Below the pieces are notes generated by a model, which was not told the origin of the DNA, ran no database searches, and was given only the letters and a program-made list of their open reading frames with translations. A stretch of 64,000 nucleotides of DNA from Actinomadura cremea (GTDB taxonomy: Bacteria; Actinomycetota; Actinomycetes; Streptosporangiales; Streptosporangiaceae), in assembly GCF_014648495.1 (NCBI RefSeq), contig NZ_BMRF01000012.1, positions 1 through 64,000 of the forward strand, given 5' to 3'. Of this stretch, positions 51,860 through 61,231 are shown piece by piece. Made by a program: the position numbers and the translations under genes. The first letter of the stretch is position 1, and every line of letters begins with the position of its first letter.

Positions 51860-52467
51860 GGGAGGGCCTGGTCAGCCTGCTGGAGACGCACGACTTCGAG
51901 ATCGCGGCGGCCGTCGACAACGGGCCGTCCCTGCTGAAGGCGCTGCTCGACCACCGCCCGGACGTGGCGGTGGTCGACGTGCGGCTGCCGCCGACGTTCA
52001 CCGACGAGGGCCTGCAGGCGGCGCTGGAGGCGCGCCGGCAGGTCCCGGGCCTGCCGGTGCTGGTGGTGTCGCAGTACGTCGAGCAGCTGTACGCGCGGGA
52101 GCTGCTGGCCGACGGCGGCGGCGGGATCGGCTACCTGCTGAAGGACCGGGTGTTCGACGCCGCCCAGTTCATCGACGCGGTCCGGCGGGTGGCGGGGGGC
52201 GGCACCGCGATGGACCCGGAGGTCGTGTCGCGGCTCGTCGCGGGCGGCACCCGCGGCACGCCCCTCGCCCGGCTGACGCCCCGCGAGACCGAGGTCCTCG
52301 AGCTGATGGCGCAGGGCCGCTCGAACGCCGCCATCGCCGAACGCCTCGTCGTCACCGAGCGGGCCGTCACCAAGCACACCGCGAACATCTTCGCCAAGCT
52401 CGACCTCCCGGTGGCCTCCGACGACAACCGCCGCGTCCTCGCCGTCCTCGCCTACCTGAACCGCTGA
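51823..52467 (+). CDS. NarL/LuxR-type response regulator
   Basis: A 214-residue regulator: receiver domain with acidic pocket (VVLAEDLALLREGL), phospho-Asp in VAVVDVRLPPT, Lys in YLLKDRV; C-terminal helix-turn-helix LTPRETEVLELMAQGRSNAAIAERLVVTERAVTKHTANIFAKL. The GTG at 51823 begins inside the kinase gene, with GGAG upstream. It is the cognate partner of the overlapping kinase and may bind the palindrome at 50436. Confidence 0.93.
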   Translation: MRVVLAEDLALLREGLVSLLETHDFEIAAAVDNGPSLLKALLDHRPDVAVVDVRLPPTFTDEGLQAALEARRQVPGLPVLVVSQYVEQLYARELLADGGGGIGYLLKDRVFDAAQFIDAVRRVAGGGTAMDPEVVSRLVAGGTRGTPLARLTPRETEVLELMAQGRSNAAIAERLVVTERAVTKHTANIFAKLDLPVASDDNRRVLAVLAYLNR

Positions 52468-52479
52468 GGCCCGGCCGGT

Positions 52480-53250
52480 TCAGCGGACGTCTTCGCGCGC
52501 GGGCGGCGCCCAGGGGAACTCGGGGACGCGGCGCTCGAGGAACGCGGCGACGCCCTCGCGCAGCTCGCCGCTGCCGTCCATCTCCGCGAGCCACCCGGCG
52601 GCCCGGCCGCGGACGTCGCCGCCCGCGGCGATCGCGTCCACGATGTCCTTCGTGGCGCACTGGGTCAGGAGGGAGCGGGACGCGAGCGTCCGGGCGAACG
52701 CCGCGACGCGGGCGCGCGGGTCGGGGACGACCTCGTTCAGGAAGCCGATGCGCAGGGCGTCGTCCGCGCCGATCAGCTCCGCCGAGTACAGCAGGTACTT
52801 CGCGGACGCGGGACCCACCAGGCCGACCAGGCGGGCGGTGGCCGCCACCGGGTAGACGATGCCGAGCCGCGCCGGGGTGATCCCGAACCGGGCGTCCGCC
52901 GCCGCGAACCGCAGGTCGCACGCCGCGGCGAGCTGGCAGCCGCCGCCGACGCACACGCCCTCGATCGCCGCGATCGTCGGCCTGCCGAACGCGGCGAGGG
53001 CCCGCTCGGCGGCCGTCGACAGGTGGGTGTCGTCGTCGCGGTGGATGTCGTCGAGCTCGCCGATGTCGGCACCCGCGCAGAAGTTCCCGCCCGCGCCCGT
53101 CAGCACCACGGTCCGGACGGACGCGTCCGCGGCGAGCCCGTCGAGGAGCCGGGGCAGCTCGCGCCACATCCCGGCCGACATCGCGTTCCGCTTGTCCGGC
53201 CGGTCGATCGTGATCGTCCCGACGCCCCCGGCGACCTCGCAGTGCAGCAC
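52480..53250 (-). CDS. Enoyl-CoA hydratase/isomerase family protein
   Basis: A 256-residue crotonase-fold enzyme. The oxyanion-hole segments are VVLTGAGGNFCAGADIGEL (about residue 62) and GVCVGGGCQLAAACDLRFA (about 105), and ITPARLGIVYPVAATARLVGLVG is family-typical. The usual catalytic Glu positions are replaced in part, so the exact reaction (hydratase, isomerase or lyase) is unclear. GTG 53250 has no ribosome site but TACGAT lies 10 bases upstream as a -10, suggesting a leaderless mRNA. It converges tightly with the response-regulator gene. Confidence 0.85.
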   Translation of the reverse strand: MLHCEVAGGVGTITIDRPDKRNAMSAGMWRELPRLLDGLAADASVRTVVLTGAGGNFCAGADIGELDDIHRDDDTHLSTAAERALAAFGRPTIAAIEGVCVGGGCQLAAACDLRFAAADARFGITPARLGIVYPVAATARLVGLVGPASAKYLLYSAELIGADDALRIGFLNEVVPDPRARVAAFARTLASRSLLTQCATKDIVDAIAAGGDVRGRAAGWLAEMDGSGELREGVAAFLERRVPEFPWAPPAREDVR

Positions 53251-53437
53251 CCGTGAATCGTAGAAGGGGGTTCGACCCCGGCCGGTACCAGGGTCGGCCT
53301 CCACCTCCAGAAGGACTCGCGCGCGCCCGCGCCACGGTCTCAAGGCGGATCTCGAGACACCCCTTGTGAGGGAGGAATTCCGCCACCGTTCAGTGGATTC
53401 TTATAGATGGGCGGCCTTCGAGGAAACGGAGTCCGTG

Positions 53438-55453
53438 GTGCAGAGCACACGTGCCTTCACGACGATCGGCCTGGACGATCCCCTGGCGACCGTGCCCGAC
53501 CGGGCCGGTGCCAAGGCGGCGAACCTCGCGCGGGCCGCGTCGCACGACCTGCCCGTCCTTCCCGGGTTCGTGATCCCCGTGCAGTGCATCGGCCGCGACG
53601 AGCGGTACGCCGACACCCACGACCTGCGGGGCGCGTGGGCGCGGCTGAGCCACGACGGCGAGCGCGCGCTGGTGGTGCGGTCGTCGTCCACGCTGGAGGA
53701 CGGCGCGGTCTCCTCGATGGCCGGGCGGTTCACGTCCGTCCTGGACGTGGCGGCCTGGGCGGACTTCCGGCGCGCGGTCGACGACGTCGCCGCGTCCGCG
53801 ACCGGCCCGGGGACGATGGCGGTGCTCGTCCAGCCGCAGCTCGACGCGGCGTCCGGCGGGGTGTTGTTCGGCGCCGACCCGGTGGACGGCCGCACCGACC
53901 GGGTGATCGTGTCGGCCGCGCCGGGCGGGCCGCAGGCGCTCGTCGGCGGCGAGGTCGACGGCACCCGCTACGACCTCACCCGGCGGGGGCGGCTCGTCGG
54001 CGCCGAACGCGACGACGGCCCGCTGACCCCGCTCCAGCTGCGCCGGCTGGCCCGGCTGGCGGCGCGGGCCGCGCAGGTGTTCGGCGGCCCGCAGGACGTC
54101 GAGTTCGCGTTCGGGCACGACGGACGCCTGTGGCTGCTGCAGAGCCGCCCGGTGACGGCGCTCGCGCCGCTCCCACCGCGCGGCGCCGTCCTCCTCGGCC
54201 CCGGCCCGGTCGCCGAGACCCTCCCCGACCCGCTGTCGCCCCTCGAAGAGGACCTGTGGCTCGTCCCGCTGGACCGGGGCCTCGGCGAGGCGCTGGCCAC
54301 CGCGGGCGCGGTGTCGCGGCGGGCGCTGCGCCGCGCCCCGACCGTCCGGGCCGTGGGCGGGCGCGCCGCCGCCGACCTGCGCAGGCTCGGCGCCGGACCG
54401 GCCCGCCGCCGGCTCGGACCGCTGAACCCGCTGCCGCCGCTGCGCCGCCTCCGGTCGGCCTGGCGGGTCGGGCGCCTGCGCGCCGAACTCCCCGCGCTCG
54501 CCGCCGACACCGCCGCGCGCGTCGACGCCGACCTCGCCGCCGTCCCGTCCCTGCACGAGCCGACCGACGCGGAGCTGGCCGCCGCGCTGCACTGGACCCG
54601 CGCGACCCTCACCGCCCTCCACGGCCTGGAGGCCCTCGCCGGGACGCTGGTCGAGGACGGCGGGCCGGGCGCCGGGACGGCCGCCGCGCACGGCCTCGCC
54701 GCGCTGGCGCACGGGCGGTCGCGCGGCCACGACGACGCGCGGATCATCGCGTCCGACCCGGGCGTCCTGGCCCTGACCCCGCCCGCGATCGCCCCCGCGC
54801 GGCCCCTCCCGCCGACCCCGAACGGCTCCGGCGCCCGGGTGCCGGGGGAGCTGCCCCCTCGGGAGGCGCTGCGGTTGCGGATCCGCTGGGTGCAGGAGCT
54901 GGGCGCCCGGGTCGCGTGGACGGCCGGGGTGCGGCTCGCGGACGGCGGGGCGCTCGCGCGGCCCGAGCTGGTGCGGGCGCTGCGGCTGGACGAGCTGGTC
55001 GCGGCCCTGGACGGCGGCGCGCTGCCCGCCGACCTGGAGCGCCGTCCCGCGCCGCCGCGCACGGCGCCGCTGCCCGCCGCGTTCCGGCTGGCCGGTGACC
55101 GGATCGTCGCGGAGTCGGCGCCGCCCGGGGACGGGTCCCCGGCGGGCGGCGGACGGGGCGAGGGGCTCGTGTACGCGGGTCCGGACGAGCCGCCGCCCGG
55201 CGCGGTGCTGGTGGTCGGGACGCTCGCGCCGTCGCTGGCGTCGCGGCTGCCGGCGCTCGCGGGGCTCGTCGCCGAGACCGGCAGCCCGCTGTCGCACCTG
55301 GCGATCCTCGCGCGGGAGCTGGGCGTGCCGACGGTCGTGGGGCTGCGCGGGGCGCTCGACCGGTTCCCGCCCGGCACGCGGCTGCTGGTGGACGGCGACG
55401 CCGGACGCGTCGAGACGCTCGGCGCCCGCACCGGCGAGGAGTCGGTCGCGTGA
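53438..55453 (+). CDS. PEP-synthase-like phosphotransferase (PEP/pyruvate-binding + PEP-utilising domains)
   Basis: A 671-residue protein with an amino-terminal PEP/pyruvate-binding ATP-grasp domain (KAANLARAASHDLPVLPGFVI, VVRSSSTLEDGAVSSMAGRFTSVLDV, GPQDVEFAFGHDGRLWLLQSRPVTA) and a C-terminal mobile domain with the phospho-His in ETGSPLSHLAILARELGVPTVVG. The central 300 residues match no domain I know. The layout resembles rifampin phosphotransferase and PEP synthase, but it is shorter than both (about 865 and 790). ATP-driven phosphorylation of an unknown substrate is likely. It overlaps the next gene by GTGA. Confidence 0.85.
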   Translation: MQSTRAFTTIGLDDPLATVPDRAGAKAANLARAASHDLPVLPGFVIPVQCIGRDERYADTHDLRGAWARLSHDGERALVVRSSSTLEDGAVSSMAGRFTSVLDVAAWADFRRAVDDVAASATGPGTMAVLVQPQLDAASGGVLFGADPVDGRTDRVIVSAAPGGPQALVGGEVDGTRYDLTRRGRLVGAERDDGPLTPLQLRRLARLAARAAQVFGGPQDVEFAFGHDGRLWLLQSRPVTALAPLPPRGAVLLGPGPVAETLPDPLSPLEEDLWLVPLDRGLGEALATAGAVSRRALRRAPTVRAVGGRAAADLRRLGAGPARRRLGPLNPLPPLRRLRSAWRVGRLRAELPALAADTAARVDADLAAVPSLHEPTDAELAAALHWTRATLTALHGLEALAGTLVEDGGPGAGTAAAHGLAALAHGRSRGHDDARIIASDPGVLALTPPAIAPARPLPPTPNGSGARVPGELPPREALRLRIRWVQELGARVAWTAGVRLADGGALARPELVRALRLDELVAALDGGALPADLERRPAPPRTAPLPAAFRLAGDRIVAESAPPGDGSPAGGGRGEGLVYAGPDEPPPGAVLVVGTLAPSLASRLPALAGLVAETGSPLSHLAILARELGVPTVVGLRGALDRFPPGTRLLVDGDAGRVETLGARTGEESVA

Positions 55454-56298
55454 CGGCGCGGCGGCTCGGCTTCCTCGTACTCGGGGTGACGATCTTCTGG
55501 ACGGCCGCGTACGTGGTCGTCTACCTGGTGCGCTGGGAGTTCCAGCGGGCCCTCATGTCCGGGGTGCTGCTGCTGATCGCGCTGGTGGTGGGGATCGCGG
55601 CGGCGGGCGCGCGGCGGCTCGCGCGGATCGAGCGGCGGCTCGCCGAGGCGCGGGCCGAACCGGCGCCGTCCGTCCCGCACGGCCGGTACGCGGCGCCGGG
55701 GGAGGAGCCGCCGCGGTTCCGGTGGCTCGAGGAGGACGACCGGTACCGGGTGTTCATCCCGGTCCTGCTCGGCGCGGGGATCCTCGTGTCGGCCCTCGCC
55801 GCGCTGGTCGAGCGGGCGGCGGGGGCGTTCGGGCGTGCGGCGCGGGCGCCCGCGGCGCTGACGCCGCCGCCGGGGGGCGTGCTGGCCGGTGCGCCCGCGC
55901 CGGACGGGCGGGACGGCCGGCCCCGCGCGGTCGCGCTCGGGCTCGCCGGGGCGCTCTTCGCGGGGTTCGCCGTCTTCCAGCTCGCGGAGCTGACGCAGGA
56001 CCGGCCGGACGCGCCGGTGGCGGCGCCCGCGAGCACGCTCGTCATCGAGGCGGACACGCGCGGCGACACCGGTGCGGCGGCCGTGGACCCGCTGGTCGAC
56101 CGGTTGTGGGAGTACTGCCGGGGCTCGACGCGACCGTACGTGGAGGGCGGCGGCGCGGTCCCGCTGGGCGAGCGCCGGTACGCGATCGTCGTCCGTCCGG
56201 CGCTGGGCGAGCACGCGCTGCGGCGGATGCTGGGGTGCCTCCAGGACGGGCTGGTCGACCGGGCGAGGTTCCGGGTGCTCTCGGTGCAGCCGGGCTGA
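55450..56298 (+). CDS. Membrane protein of unknown function, coupled to the PEP-synthase-like gene
   Basis: Not recognised. The 282-residue product has two amino-terminal hydrophobic segments (LGFLVLGVTIFWTAAYVVVYLV, SGVLLLIALVVGIAAAGA), a coiled-coil-prone basic stretch (ARRLARIERRLAEARAE), a third segment (VFIPVLLGAGILVSALAALVE) and a fourth (ALGLAGALFAGFAVFQLAEL). An exterior domain of about 95 residues with two Cys (EYCRGSTRPY, MLGCLQDG) ends in RFRVLSVQPG. GTGA overlap with the phosphotransferase gene means the two are made together, so it may anchor that enzyme or provide its substrate. Confidence 0.75.
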   Translation: MTARRLGFLVLGVTIFWTAAYVVVYLVRWEFQRALMSGVLLLIALVVGIAAAGARRLARIERRLAEARAEPAPSVPHGRYAAPGEEPPRFRWLEEDDRYRVFIPVLLGAGILVSALAALVERAAGAFGRAARAPAALTPPPGGVLAGAPAPDGRDGRPRAVALGLAGALFAGFAVFQLAELTQDRPDAPVAAPASTLVIEADTRGDTGAAAVDPLVDRLWEYCRGSTRPYVEGGGAVPLGERRYAIVVRPALGEHALRRMLGCLQDGLVDRARFRVLSVQPG

Positions 56299-56614
56299 CG
56301 GCGGAAAACGCGCGGACCCGGGAATGCGGAAGCGGCCGTACGTGCTGTAATGTCGAAGCAGCGTCCAATGTTCGCCGCAGACAGGCGGCGGAGGCGTTTT
56401 CTTCCCCGCCCGGGCCATCTGAGCGCCCGGTGATCGACCGTCCGGTCGCGACTCGATCCGGACCGCCGCACTTAGGGAGTTTACGTCAGCCCGGTGAACC
56501 GAGCTGCTCATCCACACTTCTCTCGCGTACGCGCCGCGGAAGCCGCCGCCGTACGCGGGGTATCGACCCCCGGCGTGCGATCTTTCGTCCACATTTGCCG
56601 GAGAAGGGACCCGA
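56299..56614 (+). promoter_or_regulatory. Long rho 5' leader
   Basis: A 316-base stretch without genes precedes rho. A -10-like TGTAAT lies at 56346-56351 (preceded by no clear -35), which would give a leader of about 260 bases. Several inverted C/G-rich segments and a late C-rich run (ATCGACCCCCGGCG, about 56564) suit autoregulation by Rho-dependent attenuation. This is inference from length and composition. Confidence 0.45.
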
Positions 56615-57823
56615 ATGTCCACTTCCACCCTGAGCACCGGCCGGTCCTCCGGCACGGCGCACGCCGTGCCCGCGCAGGCCGCCCGCAAGGGCGGGCAGCG
56701 GCGCCCGGCCGTTGACGAACCCCTCGTCCCGTTCAGCGGCATCCTCGCCGTCCAGGACAAGCACGCTTTCGTGCGCACCTCCGGCTACCTCGCGGGGCCC
56801 GAGGACGTGCACGTCTCCCTCGCCCAGGTCAGGGCGCACCACCTGCGGCCCGGCGACATCCTCGGGGGCACCGCGCGGGCGCCGAAGACCGGCCGCGACA
56901 AGTTCCGCTCGCTCGCCGGGCTGGAGACCGTCAACGGCCGCCCGCCCGCCGAGGCCGCCGGACGCCCCGACTTCGGCAAGCTGACCCCGCTGTTCCCGAA
57001 CGAGCGGCTGCGCCTCGACACCGGCGCGCTCGCCACCCGCGTGATCGACCTGGTCGCGCCGATCGGCAAGGGGCAGCGCGGGCTGATCGTGTCGCCGCCG
57101 AAGGTCGGCAAGACGATGATGCTGCAGGCGCTCGCGAACTCGATCGCGATCGGCAACCCCGAGGCGCACCTGATGGTGGTGCTGATCGACGAGCGTCCCG
57201 AGGAGGTCACCGACCTGCAGCGGACGGTCGAGGGCGAGGTGCTGCACTCGACGTTCGACCGGCCCGCGCAGGACCACACGGCCCTCGCCGAACTGGCCGT
57301 CGAGCGCGCCAAGCGGCTCGTCGAGCAGGGCCACGACGTCGTCATGCTGCTCGACTCGATCACCCGGCTCGGCCGCGCCTACAACCTCGCCGCACCGTCC
57401 AGCAGCCGCATCCTGGCCGGCGGTGTCGCGACCACCGCCATCTACCCGCCGAAGAAGTTCTTCGGGGCCGCCCGCAACATCGAGGAGGGCGGTTCCCTCA
57501 CCATCCTCGCGACCGCGCTCGTGGAGACCGGGTCGCGCATGGACGACGTCCTGTTCGAGGAGTACAAGGGCACGGGCAACATGGAGCTGAAGCTCGACCG
57601 GGGCCTGGCCGACCGCCGGATCTTCCCGGCCGTGGACGTCGAGGCGTCCGGCACCCGCCGCGACGAGCTGCTCATGTCGCCGCAGGAGCTCGAGCTGACG
57701 TGGCGGCTGCGCCGCGCCCTCTCCGGCCTCGACCGGCAGCAGGCCGTCGAGCACCTCCTGGAGAAGATGAAGGGCACGTCGTCGAACGCCGAGTTCCTGC
57801 TCCGCCTCCAGCAGACGTTCTAA
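56615..57823 (+). CDS. rho: Short transcription termination factor Rho paralogue
   Basis: A 402-residue Rho. It has a short basic amino tail, the RNA-binding fold ([37 protein letters not shown]) and the complete hexameric ATPase: P-loop [44 protein letters not shown]-type Q-loop [32 protein letters not shown], and R-loop KGTGNMEL. The large amino-terminal domain of the main actinobacterial Rho (about 600-700 residues) is missing. It is therefore probably a second Rho that may work on select transcripts. ATG 56615 follows GAGAAGGGA. Confidence 0.88.
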   Translation: MSTSTLSTGRSSGTAHAVPAQAARKGGQRRPAVDEPLVPFSGILAVQDKHAFVRTSGYLAGPEDVHVSLAQVRAHHLRPGDILGGTARAPKTGRDKFRSLAGLETVNGRPPAEAAGRPDFGKLTPLFPNERLRLDTGALATRVIDLVAPIGKGQRGLIVSPPKVGKTMMLQALANSIAIGNPEAHLMVVLIDERPEEVTDLQRTVEGEVLHSTFDRPAQDHTALAELAVERAKRLVEQGHDVVMLLDSITRLGRAYNLAAPSSSRILAGGVATTAIYPPKKFFGAARNIEEGGSLTILATALVETGSRMDDVLFEEYKGTGNMELKLDRGLADRRIFPAVDVEASGTRRDELLMSPQELELTWRLRRALSGLDRQQAVEHLLEKMKGTSSNAEFLLRLQQTF

Positions 57824-59352
57824 CGTTCCGGCGCCGCGTCGGGACGGAACGAGGCGAGGATCCGGTCGTAGAGGAGACGGTCCCGCCGCCACCGCGCCTC
57901 GGGCGCGGTGAAGCACAGCTCGTACCCGGACGTGCGGGTGCACGCGCCGTGCCGTCCGCCGCCCGCGCTCTGCCAGGTGAACTCCCATTCGGCGCCGTCG
58001 CGGGGTCCCGGCCCGGGCCCCAGGCGCACCCGGACGTATCCGGGGCGGCGCCCCTGCGCGACGGCCTCCCGCTCGGCGGCCCGCAGGCCCGCGAGGGGGT
58101 CCCCGGGCGCCGGGGCGATGCGCAGCCCGCGGCCGGACGCGCCGTCCCGCCACCGCATGACCGCGCCGCGCCGCTCCGTCCGCCAGCCCGCCGGGACCCG
58201 CACCGCGTAGGCGTCCGCCTCCCGGTAGGGCGCCAGCTCGACGACCGGGTCGGCCGCGGCCCCCGCCGCCGCGTCGCTCGTGCCGACCGACGTCCAGCGC
58301 GCCGTCCAGGTGCCGAGCCCGACCGCGACCACGGCGAGCGCCGCGACGCTCGCGACGGCGCCGGACCGCGTCCGCCGCGCCGCCGGACGCACCGGGCGCG
58401 CGGACGCGCCGGGCCGCCAGGGCGTGCGCGGGCGCGGCACGAGCGGCTCGTCCGGTTCCGCCGCCGCGGCCAGCAGGCGCGCGGCCTCGTCGGCCGGCAG
58501 GCGCTCGTCCGGACGGTGCCGGAGCAGGCCCTCGATGACCGGCCCCAGTGCCCCCGCCCGCGTCGGCGGCGGGTAGTCGCCGAGCAGCACCGCGACCATC
58601 GAGCCCAGCGCGTGCGACCGCAGGAACGGGGGCTCGCCCTCGACCGCCGCGTACAGGGTCGCGCCCAGCGACCACAGGTCGGACGCGGGCACGCCCGGCA
58701 GGCCGTCGACCCGCTCGGGCGGCAGGTACGCGGGCGACCCCTCGATGCCCGCGATGTGCCCGCCGCCGTCCGGGGCGTCCTCGCCCTGCCGGCACTCGCC
58801 CCGCGGGTCCTCGCCCTGCCGGCGCTCGCCCTGCCGGCACTCGCCCCGCGGGCGCTCGGCCTGCAACGCCAGCCCGAAGTCGGTCAGCAGCACCCGGCCG
58901 TCGTCGCGGACGAGCACGTTGCCGGGCTTGACGTCGCGGTGCAGGATCCCGGCGGCGTGGGCGGCGCGCAGCACCGACAGGACCGCCGTGCCGATCTCCG
59001 CCGTCCGCCGCACGCCGAGCGGACCGCGCTCGTCGATGAGGCGGGCCAGCGAACGGGACTCGTGGAACTCCATGACGATCCAGGGGCGTCCCCGCTCGAC
59101 GAGGACGTCGTGGACGGCGACCACGCCGGGATGCCGGAGCGCGGCGGTGGCGCGGGCCTCCGCGAGCAGCCGGCGCCCCAGCGCCGCCCGCTCGGACTCG
59201 GACGTCCGGCCGGGTTCCCGGATCTCCTTGACCGCGACGTCCCGGTCGAGGAGCTCGTCGCGGGCCCGCCACACCGTTCCCATGCCGCCGCTGCCGACCA
59301 CCGAGAGCAGGCGGTACCGACGCGCGAGCCGCCCCGAACGGTCCTCGGTCAT
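57820..59352 (-). CDS. Receptor-like Ser/Thr protein kinase with repeat-filled activation loop
   Basis: A 510-residue Hanks-type kinase. Catalytic features: GSGGMGTVW (residues 20-28), Lys in VAVKEI (42), HRDVKPGN (138-145), DFG (158-160) and PPE (211-213). Between DFG and PPE lies a 30-residue insert with a repeated RGECRQGE (169-176 and 184-191) that contains two Cys. One transmembrane segment (about 331-351) leads to an exterior domain of 160 residues (ADAYAVRVPAGWRTERRGAVMRWRDG). The exterior domain has no family I know. Its stop shares CTA with the converging rho stop. No ribosome site; likely leaderless. Confidence 0.87.
   Translation of the reverse strand: MTEDRSGRLARRYRLLSVVGSGGMGTVWRARDELLDRDVAVKEIREPGRTSESERAALGRRLLAEARATAALRHPGVVAVHDVLVERGRPWIVMEFHESRSLARLIDERGPLGVRRTAEIGTAVLSVLRAAHAAGILHRDVKPGNVLVRDDGRVLLTDFGLALQAERPRGECRQGERRQGEDPRGECRQGEDAPDGGGHIAGIEGSPAYLPPERVDGLPGVPASDLWSLGATLYAAVEGEPPFLRSHALGSMVAVLLGDYPPPTRAGALGPVIEGLLRHRPDERLPADEAARLLAAAAEPDEPLVPRPRTPWRPGASARPVRPAARRTRSGAVASVAALAVVAVGLGTWTARWTSVGTSDAAAGAAADPVVELAPYREADAYAVRVPAGWRTERRGAVMRWRDGASGRGLRIAPAPGDPLAGLRAAEREAVAQGRRPGYVRVRLGPGPGPRDGAEWEFTWQSAGGGRHGACTRTSGYELCFTAPEARWRRDRLLYDRILASFRPDAAPER
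58788..58860 (-). repeat. Imperfect tandem repeat inside the kinase activation loop
   Basis: GCCGGCACTCGCCCCGCGGG-type blocks (plus strand) recur at about 58791 and 58836, separated by a shorter GCCGGCGCTCGCCCT unit. They encode the RGECRQGE and RRQGE units in the insert between DFG and PPE. Confidence 0.7.
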
Positions 59353-59446
59353 GGGGAGGTTATGCGCGGGAACGCACCCAAGTCACGCCCCGCGCATCCC
59401 CATGAATTCTTGACCGCCCCGCAGAACCCCGCCGCGGCAGCGGGGC

Positions 59447-61024
59447 TCAGGCGGTCAGCACGCTCCTCGCCCACTTGTAGTCGGACTTCCCGACGGCCGT
59501 GCGCCGCACCTCGTCGACGATCGTGAGGCGGCGCGGCAGCTTGTACCCGGCGAGGCGGCCCCGGCAGTGCTCGGTCAGCTCCTCCAGGGTGACCGTCGCA
59601 CCGGGACGGGGGGACACGACGGCCGCGACGACTTGCCCGAACCGCTCGTCCGGGAGCCCGACGACGACGGCGTCGTAGACGTCCGGGTGGTCCTTGAGCG
59701 CGACCTCGACCTCCTCCGGGTAGACCTTCTCCCCGCCCGTGTTGATCATCAGGGAGCCGCGGCCGAGCAGGACGATCGTGCCGTCCTCCTCCAGGCTCGC
59801 GAAGTCGCCCGGGACGGACCAGCGGGTGCCGTCGGCGTCGGTGAAGAACGTCGACGCCGTCTTCTCCGGGTCGTTGTAGTAGCCCAGCGGGATGTGCCCG
59901 CTGCGCGCCAGCTTCCCGATCTCGCCCGGCCGGACGGCGTTCAGGTCGTCGTCGAGGACCGTGATGCCCGGCTTCATCATGAACCGGGCGGTGCCCTCCT
60001 TGCCGCCGACGGACGGCCCGCACGCGCCGGTCTCGGAGGCGCCGTAGTTGTCGAGGAACATCACGTTCGGGAGGTGCTCCTGCAGCGCGGCCTTCGCGCC
60101 CTCGGTCAGCGGCGCCCCGCCGGACGCGATCCCGAGCAGCGAGGACGTGTCGTACTCGCCGGTTCCGAGCGCCTTGGCGACGGGACGCGCCATGACGTCC
60201 CCGACGAGCATCACCACGTTCGCCTGCTCCTCGCCGACCAGCCGCAGCGCCTTGTCGGCGTCGAACGCGTGGTCGGTGTAGAGGACGACCTTGGCGCCGT
60301 TGAACAGTCCCATGAACGCGACCCACTGCCCGGCGCCGTGCATGACGGGCGCGCAGTCGAGCACGGCCAGCCCGTCCTGCTTCGCGTTCTCCGCCAGCTC
60401 CTCCGGGCTGGAGACCGGGTCGCCGAGCACGTTGCCGCCGCCGAGCGCGCCGAAGAAGATGTCCTCGCAGCGCCACTCGACGCCCTTCGGGTACCCGGTC
60501 GTCCCGCCCGTGTACATGACGTACCGGTCGTCGTTCGACCGCGCCGGGAAGTCGTCGGACGGGTCGGCCGCGGCGAGCGCGCCCTCGTACCCGACGGCGC
60601 CCGGGACGTCGCCCGTCCCGCCGTCCTCCAGGACGACGACGTGGCGCAGCTTCGGCAGGTCTGCGCGGACCTCCTGGACGCGCGCCAGCAGCGACCGCTC
60701 GCCGATGAGCGCGACCGCGTCGGAGTCGGACAGCACGTGGTGCAGCTCACCGGCCACGTACCGGTAGTTGACGGGGATCGGCACCGCACTGATCTTGAAG
60801 GCGCCGAGCATCGCCTCGATCCACTCGGCCCGGTTGTAGGCGAGGATCGCGACGTGCTCGCCGGCCCGGACGCCCGCGTCCGCGAGATGGTGGCCGACCC
60901 GGCTCGCCCGCGCGCTCAGTTCGGCGAAGGTGCGCCGCTCGTCCCCGGCCACCAGCGCCGGGCGATCCGGCCCCGCCTCCGCCAGGATCTCGATCAGGTC
61001 GGCCAGGTTGTAGCTTCGCGCCAT
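59447..61024 (-). CDS. Acyl-CoA synthetase (FadD3/FadD-like)
   Basis: A 525-residue adenylate-forming ligase. Motifs: VMYTGGTTGYPKGVEW (A3, with Gly in place of Ser), DNYGASETGACG (A5), ARSGHIPLGYYNDPEKTASTFF, MINTGGEKVYPEEVEVAL (A8), and the A10 lysine in TAVGKSDYKWARSVL. The TGGTTG and W-R-C-E-D-I-F stretch are typical of actinobacterial acyl-CoA synthetases in steroid or cholate catabolism (FadD3-like), but substrate is unknown. ATG 61024 has GGCGAGGA upstream. It stands alone between a kinase gene and SigE. Confidence 0.9.
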   Translation of the reverse strand: MARSYNLADLIEILAEAGPDRPALVAGDERRTFAELSARASRVGHHLADAGVRAGEHVAILAYNRAEWIEAMLGAFKISAVPIPVNYRYVAGELHHVLSDSDAVALIGERSLLARVQEVRADLPKLRHVVVLEDGGTGDVPGAVGYEGALAAADPSDDFPARSNDDRYVMYTGGTTGYPKGVEWRCEDIFFGALGGGNVLGDPVSSPEELAENAKQDGLAVLDCAPVMHGAGQWVAFMGLFNGAKVVLYTDHAFDADKALRLVGEEQANVVMLVGDVMARPVAKALGTGEYDTSSLLGIASGGAPLTEGAKAALQEHLPNVMFLDNYGASETGACGPSVGGKEGTARFMMKPGITVLDDDLNAVRPGEIGKLARSGHIPLGYYNDPEKTASTFFTDADGTRWSVPGDFASLEEDGTIVLLGRGSLMINTGGEKVYPEEVEVALKDHPDVYDAVVVGLPDERFGQVVAAVVSPRPGATVTLEELTEHCRGRLAGYKLPRRLTIVDEVRRTAVGKSDYKWARSVLTA

Positions 61025-61231
61025 GGGCCATCCTCGCCTTTCGGAGTGGGTGGAACGTCAACCGAATCATGCTCGGGTTGCCAGTAAGTACTCAATGACC
61101 CTGGCCGAGCGGTCCGATGAGATGGATCACAAAACGCGCCCGGATCCGGCCACGCCGCCCGTCCTTACACGCCTCTTATCCGGGTACCGGCATGCTTGGC
61201 CGTAACGATTAAGCATCAGACGGGGGTAGTG

